Source: Myxococcales bacterium
Lineage (GTDB): Bacteria; Myxococcota_A; Polyangia; Polyangiales; Polyangiaceae
Length of the DNA: 64,000 nt
Assembly: GCA_016712525.1 (NCBI GenBank)
Contig: JADJQX010000008.1
Location: forward strand, 372,001 to 436,000
Direction: 5' to 3'
A program made the translations under genes and the position numbers. The notes below the pieces were generated by a model. That model saw only the letters and a program-made list of their open reading frames with translations, searched no databases and had not been told where the DNA came from. Shown piece after piece: positions 52,996 to 61,804 of this stretch (its first letter is position 1; each line of letters starts with the position of its first letter).

Positions 52996-53744
52996 CCTCG
53001 AAGAAGAAGCCGGACGACAAGAACCGTCCGTTCTCGAGCGCGCTCGTCGGGCTCAAGAAGAAGCTCGAGGAAGAAGAGGCCGCGAAGAAGGCCCAGAGGG
53101 CCCAAGGTCAGAGGCCTGCCCCGCCGAAGCCGCAGACCTCGCGCCCGAAGGCGCCGAAGTCCGACGCGCGTGAGGACGAAGAGAGCTTCCACCGCATGAT
53201 GGCCGGAGTCGTCCCGCTCGGCGAGGCGAAGGCGACCCGCCTGCCGAAGGGAGCCGAGACCGCGCAAAAGCGGCCCAAGCCCACCGTCGAGGAGCTCGCG
53301 ACGCGCGCACGGACCGAGGCCGAAGAGGTCCACGAGCACCTCCGGCGCCTCGTCGGCGGCGGCACGCGCTTCGAGGTGCAAGACGATGGTCGCCGCGTCG
53401 AGGGCCGCCGCGTCGACGTGCCCCCCCAGGTCGTGCGATCGCTGCGCCGCGGCGCCGTACCGATCGACGCGCGCCTCGATTTGCACGGGCTCGGGGCGAG
53501 CGAAGCCCACGCCGATGTCGCCACGTTCCTGAAGGAGAAACACGCCAGAGGCGAGCGGTGCGTGCTCGTCATCCACGGCAAGGGGGAGAGCCTGCCCTCT
53601 GGCAAGGGTGTGCTCCGCGGCGAGATCGCGGCGTGGCTCTCGCAAGGCAAGGCGAGCGAGCACGTGGCGGCCTTCGCCACGGCGCTGGACGAGGACGGCG
53701 GCGAGGGCGCGGTTTACGTGCTGCTCCGGCGTGACTTGGGCTAA
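52992..53744 (+). CDS. Smr-domain protein
   Basis: 250 residues. A Lys/Glu/Pro-rich N-terminal half (about 1-150) precedes a C-terminal Smr domain (about 165-250) with LDLHGLGASEAHADVATFL, CVLVIHGKGESLPSGKGVLR and VYVLLRR. Smr domains bind nucleic acid and some cut RNA or DNA; the LDxH and HGxG motifs are both present. It starts at GTG 52992 and overlaps the small-protein gene (GTGA). Co-translation with a ferredoxin suggests a redox-linked nucleic-acid role, which is inference. Confidence 0.88.
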   Translation: MTSKKKPDDKNRPFSSALVGLKKKLEEEEAAKKAQRAQGQRPAPPKPQTSRPKAPKSDAREDEESFHRMMAGVVPLGEAKATRLPKGAETAQKRPKPTVEELATRARTEAEEVHEHLRRLVGGGTRFEVQDDGRRVEGRRVDVPPQVVRSLRRGAVPIDARLDLHGLGASEAHADVATFLKEKHARGERCVLVIHGKGESLPSGKGVLRGEIAAWLSQGKASEHVAAFATALDEDGGEGAVYVLLRRDLG

Positions 53745-53754
53745 GGGCTCGCCC

Positions 53755-54441
53755 ATGAACGATTCCGTCTGGCCGGGGCTCGTGCGGCGCGCCATCGGCA
53801 CCGCGGGGGTCGCCTCGCTGGTGCTCGCTTGTACGCCTCCGGCAGAGCCGAAGGGCCCGGCGCTCGAGCCCTCGAGCGTGGCCCCGAAGGAGAGCGCTCC
53901 GCCCTTCGCCGAAGACGACAAGGCGTGGGGCTCGTTTCATTCGAGCCGCTTTCTCATGACCTTGCACCTCCCCGAGGGCAAGGCCTGGCGCATCGACGAC
54001 CACACGAGGCCCGAGCTCGTCGGCATCCACGAAGCCACCCGCTCGGAGCTCCACTTCGCGGTCGAGCGACAGCCCGAGGTCGTGGGGCGAGCCCAGTGCG
54101 AGGCCGACGCGCGCAAGAGGGGCCGCGTCCCCGCGGGAGACCTCCGCACGCTCGAGGACCGCGTCACCGTGGGGCCGGAGGCCTACGATACGCGCATCTG
54201 GGTCGCGCTCGAGATCTCGACGCGAGGCACGATCCGCGGTCACCTCTTCGCCTTCGGCGGCATGGTCCGAAGCTGCCTCTTTTTCCACTACGCGACCGAG
54301 ATCCCGAGCTTCGCGTCGGAGCGCGTGCTCTCGGCGCGCCTCGCCCTCGTGCGGGCGCGGGTGCTCGACACGATCGCGGTCGATCCCCCACGAACCACGA
54401 CCGACGCCGAGCTCCCCCGGGCCAAAGACGGCCAAAAATAG
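53755..54441 (+). CDS. Putative lipoprotein of unknown function
   Basis: About 228 residues. The leader RRAIGTAGVASLVLAC ends in LVLAC, a probable lipid-attachment Cys. A Pro/Ala/Glu-rich linker follows. The body has no recognised domain; notable pieces are MTLHLPEGKAWRIDDHTRPE and VRSCLFFHYAT. It starts at ATG 53755, 10 bp after the Smr gene, and could belong to the same transcript. Confidence 0.7.
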   Translation: MNDSVWPGLVRRAIGTAGVASLVLACTPPAEPKGPALEPSSVAPKESAPPFAEDDKAWGSFHSSRFLMTLHLPEGKAWRIDDHTRPELVGIHEATRSELHFAVERQPEVVGRAQCEADARKRGRVPAGDLRTLEDRVTVGPEAYDTRIWVALEISTRGTIRGHLFAFGGMVRSCLFFHYATEIPSFASERVLSARLALVRARVLDTIAVDPPRTTTDAELPRAKDGQK

Positions 54442-54532
54442 TCGTAAGATCAGGTATTTGAGCGAAAGCGAAGGCTTCCCGGGTGCGCCGCCCTCGTGGC
54501 TTTTCGGCGCATCGCCTATGCTTCGGGCGCTC

Positions 54533-55369
54533 ATGGCCGACCTCCGCGAAGCGCTCGAGACCGACGTCGCCATCGAGACGCCGGAGCACGTCGTGTTCCG
54601 CTACCGCGTCGCCGGGCCGGCGCGCCGCACGCTCGCCCACCTGGTCGATCTCCTCGTCTGTTACGGCGTGCTCGTGGTGCTCGGGATCGTGCTCGTCTTG
54701 GCCGCGGGCTCGGGCTCGTTCGGTGAGGACATGAGCGCGCTCGCGAAGGTCGGCGCCGGCGTGATGCTCGTGCTCCTCTTCTTCGTGCAGTGGGTCTACT
54801 TCGTCGTCGTCGAGACGATGTGGGGGCGCTCGCCCGGAAAGGCCGCGCTCGGGCTTCGCGTGTTGACCACGACCGGTCGGCCGGTGACCTTCGTGCACGC
54901 GGTCCTCCGGAACCTCTTGCGCGCGGCCGACGCCCTACCCTCGGCCTATGTCCTCGGGGTCGTGTGCATGGCGGCCACGCGCCGGTTCCAGCGCATCGGA
55001 GACCTCGTCGCCGGGACCATGGTCGTGGTGACGGACGGGCCACTCCACGCCGATCCGATCGCCCTCTACCCTCCCGCGTCGCCGCGGGAGCTGGCGAGCC
55101 TGCCCGAGCGTGTCACGTTCGATCCCGAGGAGCGCACGGCCATCGAGCTCTTCCTGCGCCGCCGGGGGAGGCTCGGTCCGGCCCGCGAAAACGAGCTGGC
55201 GCGCATGATCGCGCCGGCCCTCGCGGCGCGCTTCGAGGTCCGCCACGACGACCCCGTTCGTCTCGTCGCCCTCCTCTACGACCGCGCCATGTCCGGAGGG
55301 CGCGAAGAGGCGCCGCCCTCGTCGCGGAGCGCTCCACCCGTCGAAGCGAGGCGAGCACCATGGCGCTAG
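54533..55369 (+). CDS. RDD-family membrane protein
   Basis: About 278 residues. The RDD domain has the usual conserved Arg and Asp pair (GPARRTLAHLVDLLVCYG), then GRSPGKAALGLRVL and two to three membrane helices. A cytoplasmic tail follows. RDD proteins are transporters or membrane-assembly factors of uncertain role; in several bacteria they accompany SpoIIM-like, MoxR and DUF58 proteins, as here. ATG 54533 is preferred because the family start begins there; an upstream ATG at 54518 is possible. It overlaps the SpoIIM-like gene by 10 bp. Confidence 0.83.
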   Translation: MADLREALETDVAIETPEHVVFRYRVAGPARRTLAHLVDLLVCYGVLVVLGIVLVLAAGSGSFGEDMSALAKVGAGVMLVLLFFVQWVYFVVVETMWGRSPGKAALGLRVLTTTGRPVTFVHAVLRNLLRAADALPSAYVLGVVCMAATRRFQRIGDLVAGTMVVVTDGPLHADPIALYPPASPRELASLPERVTFDPEERTAIELFLRRRGRLGPARENELARMIAPALAARFEVRHDDPVRLVALLYDRAMSGGREEAPPSSRSAPPVEARRAPWR

Positions 55370-56367
55370 CGTCGGTCCCCAAAGAGCGCGCCTTCGCCGA
55401 GCGCCGTGCCCGTGACTGGAACGATCTCGACACGCTCGTCCGCGTCGCCGAGCAGCGCGGTCCGAAAGGGCTCTCGGACGAGGCCGTGCGTCGCCTCCCT
55501 CCGCTCTACCGTGACGTGTGCGGCGATCTCTCGCGCGCGCAAGCGGCTCGGTACAGCGCGCCGCTCGTCGACCACCTCCAAGACCTCACGGCCCGCGCAC
55601 ACACGGTGCTCTATGGTGCGAGCGCCGGGAGGCCCGCGCGAGAACGCGGCGCCGTGCCGTGGCTCGCTCGCTTCCCTCTCGCGGTGCGGCGCCATCGTCG
55701 CGCCATGGCGCTCGCGGCGGCGCTCTTCTTCGTGCCCTTCGTGATCGGCCTCGTCATGACGATCGGCAAGCCCGAGCTCGCGTTTCGCATCGTGCCCGAG
55801 GCCATGCTTCGCCCCCTCACCGAGGCCTACCAGCGCGGCTTCGACGGCGGGCGAAGCTCGGCGGACGACACCCTCATGACCGGCTTCTACGTGAACAACA
55901 ACGTGGGTATCGCCCTCCGTTGCTTCGCGCTCGGCATTTTCGGCGGGCTCGGCTCGGCCTTCACGTTGGTCCAGAACGGCCTCTTCACGGGCGCCGTCGT
56001 CGGCTACGTGGGCTCCCAGGGCGCGGGGCTCAACATCCTCACGTTCATCGTCGGACACAGCACCTTCGAGCTCGGCGCGATCGTCATCGCGGGCGGAGCG
56101 GGCCTCGCCATGGGGTGGGCCGTCGTGAGCCCCGGCGAGAAGACCCGCCTCGGGTCGCTCCGCGCGATCGCGCCCGACGTCGTCACCATCGTGTGTGGCG
56201 CGGCGGTCATGCTCTTCGTCGCCGCCCTCGTCGAGGGGTTCTGGTCGTCGTCGTCGGTGCCCATGCCGGTGAAGCTCGTCGTCGGCGTCGTGCTCTTCGT
56301 CGTCGTCCTCGGGTACCTCGCGCTCGCAGGCCGCGAGCACGAACGAGGAAACGGGAGGGCGCCATGA
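55360..56367 (+). CDS. SpoIIM-like (DUF95) membrane protein
   Basis: 335 residues. After a cytoplasmic N-terminus, about five membrane helices appear. Conserved DUF95/SpoIIM pieces are FYVNNNVGIALRCFALGIFGG, TGAVVGYVGSQGAG and HSTFELGAIVIAGGAGLAMG. The Bacillus SpoIIM is part of the forespore engulfment machinery; outside Bacilli, members are membrane proteins of unknown function in MoxR gene clusters. It starts at ATG 55360 inside the end of the RDD gene. The stop overlaps the next gene (ATGA). Confidence 0.88.
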   Translation: MALASVPKERAFAERRARDWNDLDTLVRVAEQRGPKGLSDEAVRRLPPLYRDVCGDLSRAQAARYSAPLVDHLQDLTARAHTVLYGASAGRPARERGAVPWLARFPLAVRRHRRAMALAAALFFVPFVIGLVMTIGKPELAFRIVPEAMLRPLTEAYQRGFDGGRSSADDTLMTGFYVNNNVGIALRCFALGIFGGLGSAFTLVQNGLFTGAVVGYVGSQGAGLNILTFIVGHSTFELGAIVIAGGAGLAMGWAVVSPGEKTRLGSLRAIAPDVVTIVCGAAVMLFVAALVEGFWSSSSVPMPVKLVVGVVLFVVVLGYLALAGREHERGNGRAP

Positions 56368-57173
56368 ACGTCCTCTCGTCCCGCGTGGTCCTCCGCGTTC
56401 GAAAGCCGTCCGACGTGCTCGATTTGGCGCTTCGTTTCGTGGTCGAAAACCGTATTCCTTTCGCGAAGATGGCGCTCATCGTGCTCCCCCCCGGGGTGCT
56501 CGCGACCTGGGCCCTCGGGCGAGCTTCCGGCTGGGCCCTCGCGTGGGCGTTCGCGGCGCTCTTCGGGCTGCTCGCGCAAGCGCCCTTCACGGCGCTCGCG
56601 TCGCGCCTCGTCTTCGAGCGGGACGTCCCCGTCCTCGCTGTCCTTCGAGAGTCGGCGCGGAGGCTCCCGTTCCTCGTCGGCGTGAGGGTCGTGCACCTCG
56701 TCGCGGTCGTCGTGGCCGCGTCGTTCTTCGTGGTGCCCGCGCTCTTCGTGCTCGGCTTCGCGCTCTTCCTCGGCGAGGTCCTCCTGCTCGAGAGGGCGAG
56801 CGTGTCCGCGGCCCTGACGCGGCTCCAGCGGCTCTCTGCGGGCGCCGCCGGCGACTCGGTGCTCGCGGTCCTCGTGCTGACCACGCTCCACGCCGCGGCC
56901 ACCGTGCTGGGCGACGTCGTCGGTCGGGCGATCGTGGCCGATCTCCTCGCGTTCGACCCGCCCGCCGCGGCGTGGGAGAGCGGCATGGGCAGCGCCTTCG
57001 CGGCCGTGGGTTTTTGGGCTTTTCTGCCCTACGCCGCCACGGCGAGGCTCTTCTTCTATCTCAACGTGAGGACACGCGCCGAAGGCTGGGACGTCCAAAC
57101 TCGCTTCTCGGCCATCGCCGGCCGCGCACGTGGAGACGACGACACGTCGAACCCCTCGAAGGAGGCCGCGTGA
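56364..57173 (+). CDS. Membrane protein of the MoxR/DUF58 operon, unknown family
   Basis: 269 residues with several long hydrophobic segments and a cytoplasmic tail ending ARGDDDTSNPSKEAA. I do not recognise a family; it may correspond to the hydrophobic components often found between SpoIIM-like and DUF4129 genes. It starts at ATG 56364, overlapping the SpoIIM-like gene by 4 bp (ATGA). Its own TGA overlaps the GTG of the next gene. It is thus firmly part of the operon. Confidence 0.75.
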   Translation: MNVLSSRVVLRVRKPSDVLDLALRFVVENRIPFAKMALIVLPPGVLATWALGRASGWALAWAFAALFGLLAQAPFTALASRLVFERDVPVLAVLRESARRLPFLVGVRVVHLVAVVVAASFFVVPALFVLGFALFLGEVLLLERASVSAALTRLQRLSAGAAGDSVLAVLVLTTLHAAATVLGDVVGRAIVADLLAFDPPAAAWESGMGSAFAAVGFWAFLPYAATARLFFYLNVRTRAEGWDVQTRFSAIAGRARGDDDTSNPSKEAA

Positions 57174-59176
57174 GGCCAGCGCGATCCCTCGCCTTCGCGC
57201 TGACGCTCACGTTCGCGCTCACGTTCGCGCGCAACGGAGCGGCCGAGCTCGATCCGTCCAAGGCCGCGAGCCAGGCCGAAGCGGCGCGCAACGAGCCGGC
57301 GATGGAATTCTGCCGGAAGCCACGCGCGCCCCTCGGGGAGCGCGCGCTCGAGCTCTGCACGATCGCCGAAGAGACCCCGACCTGCGAAGGGTTCCGCGCG
57401 GCGTGCGCTGCGGCGCTCACGAAGAAGCCCGACGACGCGCCGAGCGAGGCGTGGGCGCGTATCGTCCGCGCCCTCGGGGTCGTCGCCCACGTGCTCGTTT
57501 ACGTGGTCGTCGCCGCGGCCGTGGCGCTCCTCCTCGTGCCCATCGTACGCGCGCTGCGCAAACGCAAGCGGGACCTCGCCGTCGACGAGGAGCGCGCGGC
57601 GATCCCGTCGCCCGAGCCGCGCCCCGACGCACCCCGGGATCCCACGACGATCGACGACGCAGAAGCCGCGCTCGCGCGGGCCGACACACTCGCGCGTGAC
57701 GGCGACCTCCGTCGCGCGACCAATCTCTACCTGCTCGCCTCGCTGTCGGCCCTCGACCGACGTGGCGCCATTCACGTCACGAAGAGCCGTACCAACGGCG
57801 AGTACGTTCGCGCGTGCGCGGAGGAGTCGAGCCGAGCGAGCCTGCGCGCCATCACCCGCGAGGCCGATCGTCAAGCGTTCGGCGCCGAGCCCCCGGCGGG
57901 GGCCGAGGTAGACCGCATCGCGAAGCTCGCGCGCGCCATCGTCCGCGCCATGCCGGCGGGGCTCTTGCTGCTCGCGTCGCTCCTCGGCGCGGGTTGCTCG
58001 CCGAGGCCTCGTACGTTCGACGATCCTGCCGGGACCGAGCTCTTGTCCGAGGTGATGAAGCGCCAGGGCTCGCCCATCACCCCCCTCGGCTCGTCGCTCG
58101 CCAAGCTCGCGCCGGTGACCGACGACGCCCCCTCGCCCATCGTGCTCGTCGATCTCGAGAGGACGGCCCTCGAGCCCGAAGCCGAGGCCGCCCTCGTCGC
58201 GTTCACCGAGAGCGGTGGGGTCCTCGTCCTCTTCGGCCAAGAGAATCATAAACTTTCGGAAACGTTCGGCTTTCAGACATCGCTCGGCATCGATCGTGCG
58301 ATCGACGTTTCGCTCACGCCGCTCTCGGTCGACGTGGACGACGACGACGAGGACGCCGCGCCGCTCGACGCGCGCCTCGCACGCGCGTACGCCGCCGAAA
58401 CCCGGCACTTCCCCGGCAAAGTGGCCCGACCGCGCATCGTGCGCATGTCGGGCGCGCGCTCTCTCGCGACGATTCATGGCGAGCCGTACGCGGCCGCGAA
58501 GACCTACGGGAAAGGCACCGTCGTGGTGGTCGGGACGGACGATCTCCTTTCGAACGTCGTGCTCGCGCGCCCCGAGAACGCTGCCGCCATCGTGGCGCTC
58601 CTCGCCGAGCTCTCGGCCGTCCCCGCGCTCCCCGGGGAGGCGAACGAACGCCGCAGCGCGCTCGCGCGCCCGATCCGCATCGCGAGGCCGGAGGACGGAG
58701 CGTCACCCCCGTCCAACCCGTTCTCGGCGCTCGCGCGGGCCGGGCTCGCGCGCGGCATGTGGCACGCCCTCGTCGCGTCGCTCGTGCTCTTCCTGGCCTA
58801 CGGGATCCGGAGCGCGCGGCCGAGGCCGGAGCCGGCCCCTTCGCGTCGCGCGTTCACCGAGCACGTCGAGGCCGTCGGAGCGTTCTACGCGCGAGCGCCG
58901 AAGCCACCCCACGCCCTTGCCGCGTTCTCCCGCTACTGCGAGGAGAAGCTTCGCCCCGCGTTGCCGCGAGGCTCCCACGACGTCCCCGCGTTCCTCGCGG
59001 CGCGGACGGGGCGAACGGTAGAGTCGTGCCGTGAGGTCTGGGAGAGAGCCCTCTCCGCGCGATCGGAAGACAGCCCCAAGGGCGACGAGCTCCGCGTCCT
59101 ACGAGACCTTCGGGCGCTCGTCGTGGCTGCCATCGCCCACGACGACCCCGAGACCCGGAAAATGAGGCCATCGTGA
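57170..59176 (+). CDS. DUF4129 - DUF4350 fusion membrane protein
   Basis: 668 residues in one open frame. The N-terminal part (about 1-255) has a signal-like segment with imperfect LTFALTFA repeats, a membrane helix (about 104-128) and a DUF4129-type domain (GDLRRATNLYLLASLSALDRRG). From Met261 a second leader appears, MPAGLLLLASLLGAGC, with lipobox GAGC (Cys276), followed by a DUF4350-like domain (about 290-500), a C-terminal helix and a soluble tail. The joint suggests two genes fused in frame, or an internal start at 57950. AAGGAGG sits four bases before the GTG start. It overlaps both neighbours by 4 bp. Confidence 0.82.
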   Translation: MRPARSLAFALTLTFALTFARNGAAELDPSKAASQAEAARNEPAMEFCRKPRAPLGERALELCTIAEETPTCEGFRAACAAALTKKPDDAPSEAWARIVRALGVVAHVLVYVVVAAAVALLLVPIVRALRKRKRDLAVDEERAAIPSPEPRPDAPRDPTTIDDAEAALARADTLARDGDLRRATNLYLLASLSALDRRGAIHVTKSRTNGEYVRACAEESSRASLRAITREADRQAFGAEPPAGAEVDRIAKLARAIVRAMPAGLLLLASLLGAGCSPRPRTFDDPAGTELLSEVMKRQGSPITPLGSSLAKLAPVTDDAPSPIVLVDLERTALEPEAEAALVAFTESGGVLVLFGQENHKLSETFGFQTSLGIDRAIDVSLTPLSVDVDDDDEDAAPLDARLARAYAAETRHFPGKVARPRIVRMSGARSLATIHGEPYAAAKTYGKGTVVVVGTDDLLSNVVLARPENAAAIVALLAELSAVPALPGEANERRSALARPIRIARPEDGASPPSNPFSALARAGLARGMWHALVASLVLFLAYGIRSARPRPEPAPSRRAFTEHVEAVGAFYARAPKPPHALAAFSRYCEEKLRPALPRGSHDVPAFLAARTGRTVESCREVWERALSARSEDSPKGDELRVLRDLRALVVAAIAHDDPETRKMRPS

Positions 59177-60156
59177 CCACCCAAGCGCTGACAGAAGATT
59201 CTTTGCGTCCGTTCGTCGACACCTTCGAGCGAATGCGCGCGCGCATCGGCGAGGTCATCGTCGGACAGGAGGAGCTCGTGTTCGGGCTGCTCGTCGCGCT
59301 GTTCGGAGGCGGGCACGTGCTCGTCGAGGGGGTGCCCGGCCTCGGAAAGACGCTCGTCGCGCGGAGCCTCGCGCAGGCGTCCGGCGCCGCGTTCAAGCGC
59401 ATTCAGTTCACGCCCGACCTCATGCCGAGCGACGTGACCGGCTCGTCCATCTACGATCGTCAATCGGGCACGTTCGCGTTCGTGCCGGGGCCCATCTTCA
59501 CGAACCTCCTGCTCGCCGACGAGGTGAACCGCGCGCCCGCCAAGACGCAGTCGGCGCTCCTCGAGGCCATGCAAGAGCATCAAGTCACGGTCGATGGGCA
59601 CAGCCGCGCGCTCCCCCCGCCGTTCCTCGTGATCGCCACGCAGAACCCCATCGAGTCTCAGGGGACCTACCCTCTCCCGGAGGCCCAGCTCGACCGGTTC
59701 CTCCTCAAGCTGAACGTCGAGAGCCCGCCCCGCGAGGTCGAGGAGCGCATCGTCAAACATCACGCGCAAGGGTTCGATCCCAAAGACATTTCTAGCCTCG
59801 CGCCCGCTTCGAGCCCCGAGGAGATCGCGCGGCTCCAGCGCGTCGTCGGTGCCGTGCGTGTCGACGACGCGATCGTGTCGTACATGGTCGAGCTCGTGCG
59901 GCGCACGCGGGACGATCGCGCCATCGAGCTCGGCGCCTCGCCGCGCGCGTCCATCGCGATGCTGAAGGCGGCGCGCGTCGTGGCCGCGAGCGAGGGGCGC
60001 ACCTTCGTGACCCCCGACGACATCAAGCCCATGGTGAAGCCCATCCTGCGCCACCGCGTGATGCTTCACCCGGACGCCGAGCTCCAGGGCCTGTCGGCGG
60101 ACGACCGCATCGACGCCATCGTGAAGGCGACGCCGGTGCCTCGGGGCAAAGGATGA
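59173..60156 (+). CDS. MoxR-family AAA+ ATPase
   Basis: A 327-residue AAA+ protein. Walker A is GVPGLGKT, Walker B LLADEVNR, sensor 1 VIATQNP, and the insertion FTPDLMPSDVTGSSIYD and ESQGTYPLPEAQLDRF are MoxR hallmarks. MoxR ATPases remodel or load metal ions on partner proteins with VWA folds; here the partner is probably the DUF58 product just downstream. Its GTG overlaps the DUF4350 stop (GTGA), and its stop overlaps the DUF58 start (ATGA). Confidence 0.95.
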   Translation: MTTQALTEDSLRPFVDTFERMRARIGEVIVGQEELVFGLLVALFGGGHVLVEGVPGLGKTLVARSLAQASGAAFKRIQFTPDLMPSDVTGSSIYDRQSGTFAFVPGPIFTNLLLADEVNRAPAKTQSALLEAMQEHQVTVDGHSRALPPPFLVIATQNPIESQGTYPLPEAQLDRFLLKLNVESPPREVEERIVKHHAQGFDPKDISSLAPASSPEEIARLQRVVGAVRVDDAIVSYMVELVRRTRDDRAIELGASPRASIAMLKAARVVAASEGRTFVTPDDIKPMVKPILRHRVMLHPDAELQGLSADDRIDAIVKATPVPRGKG

Positions 60157-61464
60157 TCTTCGTCCCGAGGAGGCGACTCGTCGCGCTCGCGTTCGTGGCC
60201 GCCGCCGTCGCCACCGTGTCGGGGTTCGTCCCCGGGCTCGGCGCGCCACTCGTGGCGCTCGACGTGGTGCTCGCCGTGGCAGCCCTCGGCGACGCATTTT
60301 TCGCGAGGAAGGCGTCGATCCGCGCCAGCCGTGAGGTGGCCGAGATCCTCTCCCTCGGCCGCGCGAACGCGGTGACCCTCACGCTCCAGCAACCCGACCC
60401 GGGCTCGGCTCCGCGGGACCGTGATGGACGATCCGCTCCCCGACACCGAGACCCGAGGCCTCCCGGCGACCTTCGATCTCGGCCCCGGCGAGAGCGCGGA
60501 CGTACGCTACGAGGTCACCCCCACACGACGCGGCCCACGGCGCTTCGGGGCGGTGACCGTACGCACCGAGAGCCTCCTCGGCCTCGTCGACGTGCAGGCG
60601 TCTACGGCGTGCGCGGCCGAGGCCAACGTCTACCCCGACGTGCACGCGGCGCGCGAGCTCGAGATGCTCCGGAGGAAGGGCCGGGGCGACAAGAACGTCG
60701 GCTCCCTCCGCGCCCGAGGCGGGGACACCGAGTTCGAGCGCCTCCGCCCCTACCTCTTGGGCGACGAGATCCGGCACATCGACTGGAGAGCGTCGGCGAG
60801 GCGCGACGATCTGACCGTTCGCACGTTCCAGGCCGAGTCGAACCAGAACGTGGTCTTCGCGATCGACGTCGGCCGTGGCATGCGCGGGGAGAGCCAAGGC
60901 ATCACGGCGATCGACCGCGCGCTGAACGCCGCCCTCCTCACCGCGGACGTGGCGCTGCGCGGCGGCGACAAGGCCGGTTTCCTTGCGTTCGACGACCTCC
61001 CGCGCGCATTCCTGAAGCCCGTGGGTGGGCGCGCCGGAGGTCAGAAGCTCACGCGGGCGGTCTACGATCTCGAGGCCGGGCTCACGGCGACCGATTTTCA
61101 CGCGGCGACGACGTTCCTCCGCGCGAAGATGAAGGCGCGGTCGCTGCTCGTCGTCTTCACGAACCTCCTCGAGCCGCGCGCGGCGAAGGAGCTCGCGTCC
61201 TCGCTGAAGGGGCTCCTGCCACGCCACCTCCCGCTGTGCGTCCTCATGCGCGACGAAGAGGTCGAGCGGCTCGCCCTCGATCCGATCGGGCGCGAGGACG
61301 AGGCCTACGTGAGGGCCGCCGCGGCCGAGGCCCTCACGTTTCGAGAGCAAATCATCCGTGATTTGCGGCACGCCGGCGTGCTCGTGCTCGATGCTCGGCC
61401 CGAGGAGGTGACGCCGCTCCTCGTCAAACGGTACCTCGAGGTGAAGGCGCGCCGCCTCTTGTGA
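60153..61464 (+). pseudogene. DUF58 (VWA-like) protein, frameshifted
   Basis: The start at ATG 60153 reads MIFVPRRRLVALAFVAAAVA and continues in frame to about ANAVTLTLQ. Beyond 60390 that frame loses the family. The DUF58 continuation NPTRARLRGTVMDDPLP is in the next frame (+1), then GESADVRYEVTPTRRGPRRFG and RPYLLGDEIRHIDWRASARR (the conserved motif), VVFAIDVGRGM and so on to the stop at 61464. Removing one C at about 60390 (in CCAGCAACCC) would restore a full-length DUF58 with two membrane helices. It may be a real inactivating mutation, an assembly error, or a frameshift event; re-initiation at 60424 is another chance. Confidence 0.8.
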
Positions 61465-61482
61465 GCCCGCGCGCGAGGAGGC

Positions 61483-61728
61483 TCAGCGCAGCATGCGGTG
61501 CACGACGAGCAACACGAGCGCACCACCGACCGCGAGGCCGAAGCTCGGGAGGTTGAAGCCGGTCACGCTGCCCCAGCCGAGGCGAGTCCCGATGAACCCG
61601 CCGACGATGGCGCCGAGGATGCCGAGCGCCGTGGTGGTGATGAACCCTCCGCCGTCTTTGCCCGGCATGACGAACTTGGCGACGAGGCCCGCGAGGAGGC
61701 CGAACACGATCCAGCTCAGGATGCCCAT
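61483..61728 (-). CDS. GlsB/YeaQ/YmgE-family stress membrane protein
   Basis: 81 residues. It has three hydrophobic helices with Gly-zipper repeats. MGILSWIVFGLLAGLVAKFV, the KDGGGFITTTALGILGAIVG segment and LPSFGLAVGGALVLLVVHRM are the family. Members are small inner-membrane proteins induced by stress, and GlsB is a partner of Asp23. The start at 61728 gives the normal length. It is convergent to the DUF58 gene. Confidence 0.92.
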   Translation of the reverse strand: MGILSWIVFGLLAGLVAKFVMPGKDGGGFITTTALGILGAIVGGFIGTRLGWGSVTGFNLPSFGLAVGGALVLLVVHRMLR

Positions 61729-61804
61729 CGTGTGCGGAACGTAGCCACAGATGCGCGCCCACGGAAGCTCCGACGTCGACCGCGCTCGTTCGACCCGCGG
61801 GCGG

